Positions 25,901 through 36,400 are shown, numbered from the stretch's first letter. The stretch: 64,000 nucleotides of DNA from Acanthaster planci (GCF_001949145.1 NW_019091498.1:329724-393723), one strand, 5' to 3'. Made by a program: numbers and translations. Notes: generated by a model from the sequence alone, not told the origin.

Positions 25901-26631
25901 ACCTGTGGCGACTGGTCAAACAGCCTCTGCGCAAGGTGCGATATGACTTGGTCCATGGGCTTGTGGCTGCCGAATTGCAAAACATCGCCGATAGTCAGGA
26001 TACACAGTGTGCGAACTTTTGCATGTTGGTGGCTAATGCAATGCAGCAGGGGTGCAATGAGACTCTCAGACTGCATGTGAAAATGCTCAGGAATGGCACG
26101 AGCCACAAGACTGATGCACCTGCAACTCTCTTTGCGGACGTCTGGAAATGGATCCACAACAGTTCGTTGCAGAATTTTTATCAAGTCATCAAGGTAAGCA
26201 GCAAGTTTCTTTTTTGTTAACTGGGTGAGCTTCACAAGTAAATTAACAAGGCTCAACCTAAGTTCCTCTGACGTTTCCACTATTTCTTGGTTCCCTAACC
26301 TTTGCACAACTGTTGGCATCAGATACGGCAATGGCCCCTCTGGCGTTGGTACAGCGTCGAGAAAATCTGACACAACATCGACTGCCAGCTCACGACATTT
26401 TTCAACGCAGTCTGAGAAGCATTTCAAAAGCTGTTTCAGTAAGCTTTCAAACACACGCTGCAGTACAGCAGGGTCCAGAGCCGGCTTCTTGCCCAAAGTT
26501 TCTCTGCGGATGCTTTCAAGTGCCCGCTTTTTGGTAGCACGGTTGTTTTCGGAGAGGCAGTTGACATGACGAGCTACGGCCTGAAGAATTTCAGCGGTTC
26601 GAGCATCTACACTCTCCACGTTTTCCGCCAT
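13825..26631 (-). CDS. DNAAF5: Dynein axonemal assembly factor 5 (HEATR2), 8 exons
   Basis: This is a cytoplasmic HEAT-repeat protein needed for preassembly of axonemal dynein arms in ciliated cells. Coding exons, read leftward, are 26631-25771, 25007-24899, 23994-23762, 19587-19378, 17274-17106, 16512-16214, 15420-15072 and 13952-13825. All join at GT-AG sites in matching phase, giving 786 codons including the stop. The human protein is about 855 residues as I recall. The whole length is helical HEAT-type sequence. Strong family signatures are [49 protein letters not shown] and the C-terminal [16 protein letters not shown]. The start [14 protein letters not shown] was chosen over an in-frame ATG 42 bp upstream because homologues begin there. 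An extra small exon cannot be excluded, given the slightly short length. The gene is head to head with SPSB3. Confidence 0.93.
14442..14630. mobile_element. TTAA-flanked MITE (piggyBac-like family), copy 1
   Basis: The element starts TTAACCCCTTCG and ends GAAGGGGTTAA, total 189 bp with the TTAA copies. Its interior matches the copies at 32298-32482, 45851-46040 and 49488-49726 (words gcataccacgcatac, tattcaccatgcagctgctgg, cagtcgcggtc). It lies in DNAAF5 intron 7. Confidence 0.88.
15072..15420 (-). CDS. DNAAF5: DNAAF5 exon 7
   Basis: Acceptor cacgttcag|atcaac, donor ctag|gtaagg, 349 bp, phase 0 in and 1 out. It encodes [31 protein letters not shown] and NIQQSVLG. Confidence 0.93.
16214..16512 (-). 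CDS. DNAAF5: DNAAF5 exon 6
   Basis: Acceptor tttcaccag|gtgtgt, donor gaacag|gtgagt, 299 bp, phase 1 in and 0 out. It encodes [20 protein letters not shown] and [16 protein letters not shown]. The exon is GC-rich compared with its flanks. Confidence 0.93.
17106..17274 (-). CDS. DNAAF5: DNAAF5 exon 5
   Basis: Acceptor accttcag|accagg, donor tctg|gtgagc, 169 bp, phase 0 in and 1 out. It encodes [20 protein letters not shown] and FDTLLSESG. Confidence 0.9.
17411..17650. repeat. Poly-C/poly-A fragments of dispersed repeats
   Basis: Two short related segments (17425-17512 and 17592-17662) share a run of C followed by a run of A and gagggtggga- or gaggcaggga-like tails. They resemble pieces of short dispersed elements seen also at 28440-28640 and 35405-35596. 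They lie left of copies of DNAAF5 exon sequence, within an intron. Confidence 0.5.
18431..18540. repeat. 57-bp tandem duplication
   Basis: tcttgagttaaggttaacc with the following acgctatgtgactcagag starts at 18431 and again at 18488 with almost no differences. Confidence 0.92.
18745..18965 (+). repeat. Dispersed repeat, copy 1
   Basis: It shares gaattgaagtgcatcctcac, gcaaaagaaagacagactgg, a ttgcacgcgc block and a tgctcagtg block with 43950-44110, in the same order and orientation. Confidence 0.7.
19378..19587 (-). CDS. DNAAF5: DNAAF5 exon 4
   Basis: Acceptor aacacag|atgctc, donor gaacag|gtcagg, 210 bp, phase 0 at both ends. It encodes [17 protein letters not shown] and [15 protein letters not shown]. 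Confidence 0.92.
20630..21345 (+). repeat. Dispersed element end, copy B (inverted relative to 11095-11775)
   Basis: It matches copy A as described there. It holds a splice-donor-like ggtaagat, a TATA-like tatatatatatttattt and an aataaa within ttcagaataaaattgagttc. Sequence beyond 21345 does not match copy A. It lies inside DNAAF5 intron 3. Confidence 0.85.
21346..23761. other. DNAAF5 intron 3, remainder
   Basis: No supported gene. Short low-complexity words built on gaaccg and ggaaccg occur at 20165-20240, 23005-23060 and 23560-23610. They look like fragments of a dispersed repeat. Confidence 0.5.
23762..23994 (-). CDS. DNAAF5: DNAAF5 exon 3
   Basis: Acceptor atctgtag|cgagaag, donor gcaaag|gtgagg, 233 bp, phase 1 in and 0 out. 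It encodes [24 protein letters not shown] and [16 protein letters not shown]. Confidence 0.93.
24899..25007 (-). CDS. DNAAF5: DNAAF5 exon 2
   Basis: Acceptor tttttcag|gctttc, donor gaaa|gtaagt, 109 bp, phase 0 in and 1 out. It encodes [18 protein letters not shown] and ELPPGE. Confidence 0.92.
25008..25770. other. DNAAF5 intron 1, nothing recognised
   Basis: AT-rich intron sequence with no repeat boundary or coding exon that I can support. Confidence 0.6.
25771..26631 (-). CDS. DNAAF5: DNAAF5 exon 1 (codons 1-287)
   Basis: The exon has 287 uninterrupted codons from ATG 26631-26629 to the donor agg|gtgaaa. It ends in PDIQER at phase 0. It encodes the N-terminal HEAT repeats, with paired amphipathic helices such as [13 protein letters not shown] and [17 protein letters not shown]. 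Confidence 0.93.
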
Positions 26632-26858
26632 TTTGTTGGTGACGACTCCTCGTCCGTGACTTAAAAAATTCAATTCTATTAAATTTTTCGAAATGAAATC
26701 AAACTAATATATTAGTTACAAAATATATTATGTTATAAAACAAATTTATTTGCACCCAAATGGCCTAACCATTGAATAACAAACATCAGATCATTCCTTC
26801 ACTAAAATTGTTTCACGAGAAAGCAGGCTGTAGTGCTGGTGTGCAGCAAAAATTATTG

Positions 26859-26875
26859 AGCGCCGCATAGCGGCG
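26859..26875. repeat. Short GC-rich palindrome
   Basis: gcgccgcatagcggcgc is self-complementary apart from the centre base. It sits about 230 bp upstream of the DNAAF5 start and could be part of an old transposon or a hairpin. Confidence 0.6.
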
Positions 26876-28597
26876 CTATATTTGGTGTGCAGTGTCCCAA
26901 TTGAAGGACAATTCTCCGCGCCAGGCGGAGACGCTTAAAAAGTACTGCTTCACATTCTTTCGAAAAGAGGGGTCTGTGTGGGCCAAGAAATTGTGGGATT
27001 GTGTCAGTATGGCCATGATGATCATTTCTGTAGATTCATAGGGGCAAAGCAGACAAAAATTTGATTGAAAATTTGTCAGAAGAGCCCTAAAATGGTGAGG
27101 GATGTCATTCACCATAAACTGGTGAGGAGGCTTGGGAACATTCACTTTTGGGAGGATAAGTTTGTTTTTGGCGGATAGTTAAAAATTTCATCCTGGGTTA
27201 ACCTACTAAAAATTGAAAATCAAATTGAAATCTGAAGGACCAAACGACACATTGTTTTTCATTTGAGAGGCTTCGGGGACTTTAGTTGCCTGCCATGGGA
27301 CTCCAAACTTTGTTGATTTTAAACTAATATTTTCAATGGAGCTTGAATTGGTTCAGTGCACCCTTGGTAGGATTGTGACACACTGCCAGCCATGGTTAAA
27401 TCTTTCACTGGATCGATCCTGAACCAAATTTTCAGGGGATACAAATGAGGGAGAGGGGTGTTTTATGGATCTTCTAAGGATACGGCTAAATTTTGGGCTT
27501 TTTACACGCTTTGGGGAATAAAAGAAAACTGAAATACTCCCACCAAAAATCGCCACATCTAAATTTAGGTTGAAAGACCTCGTGAAAAAGCATAAACTGT
27601 ACTGCGATGTAGGTGTCTTATTTTGCGTGTATGGTGAAGGACAAAACAAAGAGATTAAACTGCTTCATTAACGGCGACAACTACATGCAGTAACACTCCC
27701 TACCCCCCCCCATATTCGCAACACCCCACCTAACAAAAAAATGGATCCGCCTCTGCTGTATTTGACTGGTATTCATTGATATACATTTATTGAATAATAT
27801 CATGTGCAACTAAGATCAAGAGAAAGGTCAAAATATTTTGACGGGGGTTGTAGTTGAGGCCAATGAACTTAACACAAACTATAGACGGCTCAGGAAGTTA
27901 ATTTTTGAGGCCCGCCAGGCAAAACCCTGGTTAGTGCCTTACTGGACTCGGACTCAGTCGAGTCGGACTCATTCGAATCGCTATTTTCGTGACTCGTGAC
28001 TTGACTTGTAACAATCAGTTGTCGACAAGAGACTTGACTTAGACTTGCTAAAGTTGACTGGTTACCAACTCTGTAAATTACTGGCTTTATTTGAAGTTTG
28101 GCATTTATGCACTGGTAAGTAGATATTTTCACCTATTTGTGTAATCATTTTTCCTTTAACAAAAAAATCCCTTATATGCGACTCTCTGTGGTAAGAAAAC
28201 TATGCACATAGTTTTCGACTAAAGTAACGATAAAATTATTGTTGTAGGCGCGGCTCCACTGAAACTGAAGTCGGAAGTACAGAAATTCCTTTTAAATTAT
28301 CTTCGTTTCTATAAAAAAAAAACAATCGAACGGTTCACGAATATGTACGGGCCACACAGGGCTGCCCTTCTGGCAACTCAAATGCGCCTCTTTGAAAAGG
28401 CAATGAACGCAAGAAATAGAGCTGACGGCACGGCGTTACAACCCCACTGTGCACCCCCCCCCCCATATCTGGGTGGGCGAAAGAAAATTCGACTGGGGAA
28501 TATTACCAATTTATTTGAGGTGTCTTGTAAATCTGCCACTGACGAGTATTTGTGCCCCCCCCCCGAGAGCCGTCACCCCTCCTGTCGACGCCCACGG

Positions 28598-28838
28598 CCA
28601 CCCACTGGCGTATCCAACGGAACCCCCCCCCCATGGATTTTGTACTTCATAAGTTTGCTATCGGTATACTTGTTTATCAAATATTAGCACCAAAATCCAA
28701 AGAAAACAACTCCAACAAACAAAAGCAAGGATGTTGGGACGGCTTTCGATTGTTTTTTTTTTCTCCCCCAACATCATGTTGAATGTGCCCGAAGCCTTTT
28801 GAACCCCCCACACACACACAAAGCTGGACTCGCCACTG
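28598..28838. mobile_element. Possible hAT-like MITE with CAGTGGCG-type ends
   Basis: The left end cactggcgtatccaacgg and right end ggactcgccactg are imperfect inverted repeats resembling the ends of 35405-35596. A C-run follows the left end. No clear target duplication is seen. Confidence 0.4.
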
Positions 28839-29388
28839 AGCTCACCCCTCCCTAAAGAAGAAAACTTCAAATAGCTGGACACATAAATGCATAATTTTTA
28901 AAGCTGGGGCAATAATCACTGCGTGTCTTCTGCTTCGCTATTGCATCAATCTCAAAGAGTTGCATGGTGACTATCGGCCGACTTACGATGGGAGAATACA
29001 TGTACGCACGTATCAATTTAAGCTAGATGAAAAAAGGACAGTTTTATCAAATAATACTGAAGAGACACTAACATTTATCACTAGTAACTATAGCAGGAGT
29101 GCATCATAATTACAAGAGACGCTGGTGGGGGACCTCATTGTTGCCGTAAGGAAGTTTACGGACAGCGGCTCAAAAAATGCATCATTGGTTTTCATCACAA
29201 GAGGGCGTCGTTTCATAACAGAAAATGTAAGATGTCTACGTACGTACGTGAGACTACATATGTATTAGTATTAAAGTTGAACTTGTAGTTACTTTTTTCC
29301 TACCCCCATACTATTACCATGTTTACTGTAACAAATTTTAACTAGAACACATCACGTCTGTCAACTTTGTTTTCAGCTGAAGTGCAGG

Positions 29389-29977
29389 ATGACTAATCAA
29401 ACCAAGAAAGGCAGCAGAGTTCGAGGAAAGTCGCCGGAGAGTCCCACGGAAACAGACTGCTCACCGCAGCCATCAAAGCGAACACGACCGTCCCCCTCAT
29501 CGTCATCAGCAGCGTCGAGCAGTGCCAGCGTATCCGGGTTTGGGGCTTATCAACAAGGTGGCAAGGTCGCGGCGACCGGCGAGGGTCAAGATAGTCAGGG
29601 GTTGGAAGGAATGCATCCTGTTTCACTTGCACGTGATACAACAAGTGATCCAGCCACGGGCATCGCTTGTGCACCTCAAGAGATCATAGGGTCAAATTGC
29701 AAGGGAATCACCGGTGGGCCCACATCCAGGAAACTGGACTCCTCAACCACCGATGGAAGAGAAGCACAACTTTCTTCCAGATACCTGGAAACCTTGCCTA
29801 ATGACCCCCTGCCCATGACTTTGGTGTCAGGTGGAGAAAAACATGACGATGAGGGGTTTTACCAGAGAAAGGAAAGGACTTGTTGTACGTGCCATTCTTC
29901 AGATGGTGAGCACCCAGTCATGAAAAAGGAAGCAAGACAAACATCGAGAAACATTTCCTGTCAAGGCTGTATTTTAA
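29389..29977 (+). CDS. SPSB3: SPSB3 coding exon 1
   Basis: The acceptor gttttcag at 29376 precedes a 12-bp leader and the ATG at 29389. The donor is attttaa|gtgagt, phase 1 out. It encodes a low-complexity Ser/Pro/Thr-rich segment (SPSSSSAASSSASVSG) and, near its end, CCTCHSS and ISCQGC cysteine pairs. Confidence 0.85.
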
Positions 29978-32900
29978 GTGAGTATTTCTTGTCTTTCTAG
30001 TATTTTATAGGTTTTTTTCTGGACATTTGAAAAATTACTCCTTTACTAATCTATAATTGTTGACTGTAAGCCCAGGCTTTGTCCATAGGGCAATAGATAG
30101 GCACACAAGTAATAACAAAACATTATCAGTTAACCAGGATTTGTGTATCAACAATGACCAAAGACTAACAGTTCGCATGACTTAAGTTCCTGGTTTTGGA
30201 TTGTGTGGATTTGAAAATGATTTTAAAAGTAGTAAATGTACTTAACTCTTTTCATGAGAACACAAAAGTATGCTGAAACCCACTATATGATGTTCACATT
30301 TTCATCAAAAGGCCTTTGCAAAGTTGAAAACTGTCAACTTTCAATGGTGCCCAGTAAAAATCTGTTAATGTGCTCAGTGTGTTGGGTCATTCCATCCTCC
30401 ATGGTTCATGATATAAGCAGCATTTATAAGGAAGTCACTGCAGATAACAATGTGACTCATGGTTTGACCATCATGTTGTTTGTTGTGGGTTGTGTTGCAG
30501 GTGGTTAGGAGACTTAGGAGTCTCAGTACAGTGGATAATTACATATAATTCAAACATGTTGACAGGAAATATGTGGCCAAAATAAGAGTGCATTAAACAA
30601 TATTGCTTCAGTAAGATTGTCAGACCAAGAAAATGCAACAGATGTAAAAGTCTGGTGCACAGTTGTAGCATTGTGCAATCAACAGCAAACAAACTGCCCA
30701 TGTTGAGATGTTATGTCCCAACTATAGGGTCTGTTAGACTCTATCCCAATTATAGTTGGGGCAGTCCCAACTGTGCATGTATGATGTAGTGCCGCAGTTG
30801 GGCTGACCCAACTATTGGTGGCCAATCTCTGCCAAAAATTTCTCAGCCTTCTCCAAGTTTATGCATTTCATTCCTGAGTACCCCCTGTACAAAACATGTC
30901 ATAAGCAACTTCATGAGACCATGGAGAAATGATTTCTCCATGATAAGACTGTACATGTAGCCACATGAGAAATAATATCCACATTTCTCTCAACAAGATC
31001 AAGGCCGAGTGAATTTAAATAATGAGTACTTAACTACTAAACCTTCCATTTGATTGAATGTTTGATATTGGGTTATACCAAATTCCTACAAAGGCAAAAC
31101 AAAATTGAGTTTTAGGAACAGGGGTCTTTCCCCAAGTTAAAGAGGTCTTTCCCCTGGTTAAAGAGGGAGGATGGACATCCAAGTGATGTGAAACAGATGA
31201 TGTCCAAATAATGATTAAATATTCAATAATTGATCAAATTAAAAAAAAAAACTCAGCATCGATTGACCCATCTTCTCAAACTTTGGACACCAGTCTTGAA
31301 TTAAGTTGCAAATTGAAATCTCCAGCTTGTATATGTATTTTGTTGTAACCCTTCATGTGCGGAGGCATTTCCACAACAGTTATCCATGGCTTCAGCCAAT
31401 ATATAAACCCCTGTTTACAGTCTACATTAATGTCAATAGATTTATCGCTTCCTGTTCTCTTTTATCAAACTACAGGGAATTAATCCTCCAGTGACCTGCA
31501 CATAGGATCAAGGCTATTGAGATACTGCCTGATTGTCTTTGATAAAAAAAAGGAGGCCGTTGACCCTTTGTTTTCTCTCCTTTAACCACAAGTGTCAATT
31601 GTGGCTGTTCATACAGTTGTAAATCTGAAAGAGTGAATAATAAACAAAAATTAGCAACTTGTCAAGCTATTGCTTTTGGTTTGCAGAGGTTAAACGGTTA
31701 TTGATTGCAATTTTTAGTGGCAATTCTTGTTTGCAGCCATTTTCCTCCACACAGGCTTCATGTGCCCGATGCACATTTTAATAGAGATTGTACAAAATTC
31801 AGATGTACCAGTGTTTAGAATGGAGGGTAGTAAAGTGCCATTGATTCTGTATAGGAAACAGTTATCGCAATCTATCAAAACTCTGTAGTGATTCTTAATT
31901 GATATGTTGTTGTGGCTCTACTTTTTCTCTTCAAAAAGGACAACTAGACTGGGTTTGGAATGAGGAAGAGACCTCTGATGCATGCGTGTACGTTTTGGGC
32001 AAGACTGGAGCCCAGGTATGCTTTCATCAGGACTACAGTTGTGGCACTGCTGCAGCCCGGGGTACCCAACCGATGTCCGAGGGACAACATTTCTGGGAGA
32101 TTAAAATGGATTCGCCCGTCTACGGGACAGCAATGGTGTGTGTGAGATAAGCCGTTCCTGAGTTAACTTAAATCTGAATAACGTGATCATGTAACAGGAT
32201 TTGTCTAACATGAATCAGTGCACAGTGTGTGTGGAGAACAGGGTTTCAGCCAGGATTCAGGAAAATGTGGTCAGGAGTGGAGTGGAATTATAACTCTTTA
32301 ACCCCTTAACGCCAGGATTTTTTTACCGTGACTGCTGAACTGCGGTCTGCACAGAATGCAGAGCAGTAGCCAGCAGGCCCACATTGAACCGCAAGTTCAT
32401 GATGAATAGAATGCAAGCGTGGTATGCACTCATCCTCCCATTGAGCCGCGGGTAGAGCAGTTTCCCGGCGTAAAGGGGTTAATTGGGGAGTTCAGTATAG
32501 GTCTGTTTACAACTATTTTAAAATTTCTCAACAAAATGCCAGTTTGGGATTGGTAATGTAACGTATCTTGCACAGAGTGTAGCAAGGCTTTGCTTTAATA
32601 TTGTTTCGCCGCACTTGGAAAAGCTGGCCGTATTTTCAAAAGTCTGACCATGCAAATTGCGGCTGCACAAAACTCTGATAGAGGATAACTGACCGTCTGT
32701 TTACCTCCAGATGGTTGGCATAGGTACCAAACAGATCGACCTTGGCCAGTACAGCCACACGTTTTGCAATATGCTGGGCAGCGACACCAACTCCGAGAGC
32801 TGTGGACTGTCGTACACCGGCCGCTTCTACCAGGGAGGCAGCCAGGGGAAGGCCTACTGCAGTAAATTTGGCCAGGGGACCGTCCTAGGCCTGCACCTGG

Positions 32901-34409
32901 ACATGTGGTATGGAACTCTGACATACTATAAGAATGGCAGGTGCCTAGGTGAGTTCAGTTACTGTCACACTGACTGGCAATGCATGTTACAAGCATTTTT
33001 GCAACACATATCTTGCTGGTTGGCTACAACACAGGCACATGAGATCCATACCAGGGCTATTAATCCCTCCTTCTTGACAGCTCAGTGACATACATTGACC
33101 ATGTGTACATATTGGCTCACAGAGTCCAGTGTACACGTGTATTGTCTTCATATGAAGGGACTACATGTTGGTCTCTCTCAAATGACAACACTTCATCACT
33201 TCCGTTTACTAATTTTTTGATGCGTATCGGCTGCGCCATATTGTGAACAGATTTGTATCAGCACGCGCGCAAGTTTAAAACATGTTGCACAGCGCAAGTA
33301 CATGTACGCACACCTGCTGGCGTTGTATACGCAGTTGCAATTTTCCTACAAAGATGGCGTCCAATGAGAGAGATCCACACACTACAGCATACACACAGGA
33401 TGAAAAGACGTGTACATGTCCATGTACACACTTGTTACCATATTACGGGGACCACACGTGTTTAACTACAGAGATGGTGGGGACCAAAACATTATGGGGA
33501 CAAACGTTTGTCCCCAAAATATGGCTCTGACTTTTCTTATTAAGAAACCATCCCCTTAACACAGAGAAAGTTAACCCACACTTGTATACATTTACACCAC
33601 CGTGCACGCACAGATATGTACCCCATCATGCCTAGCACGCACCTGTAGCTTGGGGTTGTCAGTTGACTGCAGTGGAGGCATTATGCCATGGATGAACTGT
33701 GCTGGGACTGTATCCCTGAGAAGGCTACATACCTGTGGCATTGGCAAAAAGCAAGCGAAAGGGAACAAGAAAGAGGAGATACTGGCTCCACAATTCCACG
33801 GATGTTTGATAAGAGATCCAGGCCTGCACATCGCCAAAACAAAAACAGTACAAATGCTCATAGTTTTGTTAGGGTGGACGATTCTGAATGTACATTGTGG
33901 AGCTTTATAAGCTCTCCGTGAGTCTTGAGAGAGAAACCATAACCAAAGTTACTCATATGACATGATGCACTCAGTATAACTTTCTCAAGTTGGCAGATTA
34001 AATGTGGTGAAATGTTTTCCTCTTTGTAGGTGTTGCAACGAAAGGCCTTCTGGGCAAGGTCTGGCATCCTATGATCAGCTCCACTGCCGCTAGGTCCAGC
34101 ATGTGCCTCCAGGCCGCTCGCTTCTTCCCCTCCAGCCTGCAGTTCTTGTGCTGCCGGGCGTTGCGGCAAGCCGTGCCCACCAAGCACAGCGTCCTGGAGG
34201 CACTGGCCTTCCCGCCGGGCCTGAGGGCGTTCCTGGAGGACAACCTGCTGTGGCTGCTGGACTCCCACTGCCAGGGAGACAAGGAAGTTGTTACCAAGGG
34301 CACGCAGACCGACCTCAGCATGGCCACCCATAAACTGAGTGATGTACCCTTGAAGAGGTCTCCACCAGACCAGGAGGAAGGAGAGAGATCACAGTCCCCG
34401 ACGCAGTGA
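29389..34409 (+). CDS. SPSB3: SPRY domain and SOCS box protein 3, 4 coding exons
   Basis: This is a substrate-recognition subunit that should link bound targets, through its SOCS box and Elongin B/C, to a Cullin-RING ubiquitin ligase. Exons are 29389-29977, 31939-32135, 32711-32948 and 34030-34409. They join in phase to 468 codons with the stop; the human protein has about 355. Residues 1-195 form a Ser/Thr-rich, poorly conserved extension. The SPRY domain spans about 197-345, with YSCGTAAARGT, EGQHFWEIKMDSPVYG, LSYTG and LHLDMWYGTLTYYKNGRCLG. STAARSSM follows, then a BC-box-like SLQFLCCRALRQ (about 377-388) and LPPGL-like FPPGLRAFL. The tail is acidic and basic without a domain. The match to SPSB3 rather than SPSB1/2/4 rests on these motifs as I remember them. 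Confidence 0.93.
29978..31938. other. SPSB3 intron 1
   Basis: No coding exon is seen. A cluster of inverted words cccaactatag / ctataattgggata with repeated gttggg occurs at 30717-30830 and suggests an old short inverted-repeat element. Confidence 0.5.
31939..32135 (+). CDS. SPSB3: SPSB3 coding exon 2
   Basis: Acceptor caaaaag|gacaac, donor gcaatg|gtgtgt, 197 bp, phase 1 in and 0 out. It encodes the start of SPRY: LDWVWNEEET, YSCGTAAARGT and FWEIKMDSPVYG. Confidence 0.93.
32298..32482. mobile_element. TTAA-flanked MITE (piggyBac-like family), copy 2
   Basis: It starts TTAACCCCTTAACGCC and ends GGCGTAAAGGGGTTAA, 185 bp. The interior words gaccgtgactgctg-like, gcgtggtatgcactcatcctc and gagccgcggg match copies at 45851 and 49488. 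It lies in SPSB3 intron 2. Confidence 0.88.
32711..32948 (+). CDS. SPSB3: SPSB3 coding exon 3
   Basis: Acceptor acctccag|atggtt, donor cctag|gtgagt, 238 bp, phase 0 in and 1 out. It encodes MVGIGT, YSHTFCNMLG, CGLSYTGRF, FGQGTVLGLHLDMWYG and TYYKNGRC. Confidence 0.94.
33496..33524. repeat. Short perfect palindrome
   Basis: tggggacaaacgtttgtcccca is perfectly self-complementary and sits in SPSB3 intron 3. It would form an 11-bp stem and is probably the centre of a small transposon relic. Confidence 0.75.
34030..34409 (+). CDS. SPSB3: SPSB3 coding exon 4 with SOCS box
   Basis: Acceptor ctttgtag|gtgttg, stop TGA 34407-34409. It encodes the last SPRY strand (VWHPMISSTAARSSM), the SOCS/BC box (SLQFLCCRALRQ) and a C-terminal tail of about 70 residues. 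It is GC-rich relative to the introns. Confidence 0.93.
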
Positions 34410-34921
34410 ATTCCCACAAGCTGAGTGTGCTTAATGCCTGAAGTATTATTAAACCTGCCTATGGTATCTACTGCATCTAGTACCAGAGTAAACTCCATGT
34501 CACCTCATTTTGTACATGTATGGTTTGGCTAAGACCGCAACTTATGCTGGTCAGTAGTTGTGTCAGCTTAATCATGTAATCATGTTTTTAAAAATATGGC
34601 ATTGTGGTCTGCCGTGTTCAGTAGTTGGTCTCTAGTTCATGTCTGGATTTCTGAAAACTTAAATCTTACATGTTAATATTAAAACCTGAGATGGGAAAAC
34701 ATGAAGAAAACAAAGCCTTTGCCGACTTATGGCAAGTGTTGTAGTCTGTAGTCAGGTCCTATTTTAAGTCTGGCAATATACATGTATGCTGAAATGTGAG
34801 ATACCTGTAATATCCTTGAGAAACTGCATGGTGTGGTCTGAGAACTTGAGTTTGTTATTATGAGCTGGAATGTGAACACAAATGCAGGAAAATGTCGGAG
34901 TTGGGATCCTTTGTACATGTA
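34410..34921 (+). other. Probable SPSB3 3' untranslated region
   Basis: AT-richer, non-coding sequence follows the SPSB3 stop. No unambiguous poly(A) site was assigned; several weak attaaa-like words occur (for example 34446, 34678) and a canonical aataaa is at about 35327. Confidence 0.4.
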
Positions 34922-35064
34922 GGGCGTGTTTGTTTCACACAGATCCAGATCGGAATCAGTGATCAAAAGTTGGATCACTGACACCAGATCCCACCCGGTG
35001 AATGTTGTAAACCAGTGTTGGGATCACTGATTGCGATCCGGATCCACGCGAAACAAACAGGCCC
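34922..35064. mobile_element. Short foldback MITE with GGGCSTGTTTGTTT ends (Harbinger-like)
   Basis: The left arm gggcgtgtttgtttc plus the following gatccagatcggaatcagtgatc mirrors the right arm, whose complement starts gggcctgtttgtttcgcgtg then gatccggatcgcaatcagtgatc. Length is 143 bp, with TA on both flanks. The ends resemble PIF/Harbinger (Tourist-type) MITEs as I remember them. Confidence 0.8.
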
Positions 35065-35404
35065 GTAAATATGCTGACATTTCTGGTACACCTTTTTCAG
35101 CCTTTGTGTTCAACCAGCAACATGCTGGCTGACCTGAAGTACAGCTGTCCTGGTGTGGTTAACATATGCAGCCTTGCTTAACCATATGTTTCAGTGTATT
35201 TTGGCAGTTGAAAAAAGACTTGACTTTAACACTACTTGTGACTGATGGAGAGACATGTTTTTCGAATTCTTCAAAAAACAAAAAAAAATTGTGTGTTACC
35301 TGCACAGCATCAATTGGAAGTGGTTAAATAAACTGCAACCTTTCTTTATGATGTACTGATTTCATCAATGCAAGGTTTACTGGCTTCCAGCATTAGCCTC
35401 TGTC

Positions 35405-35596
35405 CAGTGGCGTGGCCGGGGAGGAACGTGCCCCCTCCCACAAATTCCCAGTGCCCCCCGGGTGCCCCCCTCCCCACTGAAAAAAAATGGATGAATGGAT
35501 ATTGAACAAGGCTAAGAAAAACTTTCCCCCAAAAGCCACACCACTGAAAGCTGCTGCCCCCCCCTCCCACTAGTAAAATCCTAGCTACGCCACTGC
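35405..35596. mobile_element. hAT-like MITE with CAGTGGCGTRGC ends
   Basis: It starts cagtggcgtggcc and ends gctacgccactg (inverted). The flanking 8-mers cctctgtc and cctccgtt agree at 6 of 8 bases, as expected of an aged 8-bp target duplication. The interior has C-runs and A-runs like other dispersed fragments in the window. Length is 192 bp. Confidence 0.78.
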
Positions 35597-36334
35597 CTCC
35601 GTTTAAGTGAAAAAAACCACTGCCAGTATTGTTTGAAATGCTGTTTTTTGTTTTAGTTTTGTTTGTGGAACCACACTGGCACTGTAGCACTGTCCTTGCC
35701 TTGGCCAATGAGCGGATCTGATATCTGGTCCAAGCCTGAGTCTGTGAGATTTTTCCTGCAGCTCCATTCCAGAGTTTTCCTCCCACCTGTCAGACAACCT
35801 TTCTTCGTCGTCTTTTTTCCGAGTGATTTGGTTTTTTTTTTTCCTTTTTTACTGCACATGAGTGTGTGGTAGAAAACAAGCATGCAGAGTCATTTCATCG
35901 GGGTAGATGCATGCAAGCCTCGACAGAGGTTCTGTTGTTTATTGATGAAGATCGTTTTTGATTCCAAAGTCCTACTATTATCAATGCACAAACACCACCA
36001 TTGCAAGAATTCTCTCCAAATCTCAACCCCCTTGTCTCCAAACAAATGATAGAACATCATACTGGGGGAGGGAGGGGGAATACTGTGTGCACCAAACTGT
36101 ATCGTCATTTTGAAAAAGTTTGTTTCGGTAATTCAACGTACATGTACATAGTGGCAATTCTTGCTTTTTTTTTAAATTGGTGAACTTGTTAAGCAGAATT
36201 TGGTTTGTAGTGTTTAATGGTTTGGCCTTTGGCAGTACAAATACATGTGAGTGCAAATTTGTATGATGGTAAATTGCTTCTTGCTTAAATATGGACGAGA
36301 AAGTTTGTTTATTTATGTTGTGTTGGTGACATTA

Positions 36335-36400
36335 ACCCTTAACCCCTAGGGTGTATGTAAAATCATATTGAATTCGGAGGATTTGGGTCTGTTAGGGCTA
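36335..36400 (+). repeat. Dispersed repeat, half-copy of a palindromic element
   Basis: It contains cccctagggtgtatgtaaaa, tcatattgaattcgg and aggatttgggtctgttag, matching 13072-13128 and one arm of 58994-59085. Confidence 0.75.

Larger units (their letters stand above)
26632..29376. other. Intergenic region between divergent DNAAF5 and SPSB3
   Basis: The region should contain both promoters, but no core element could be assigned. It includes a perfect palindrome gcgccgcatagcggcgc at about 26859-26875, an actcg/gactt-rich low-complexity stretch at 27940-28070, and C-run repeat fragments at 28450-28640. A non-coding 5' exon of SPSB3 must lie here or further left, because the coding exon is preceded by a splice acceptor. 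Confidence 0.5.
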
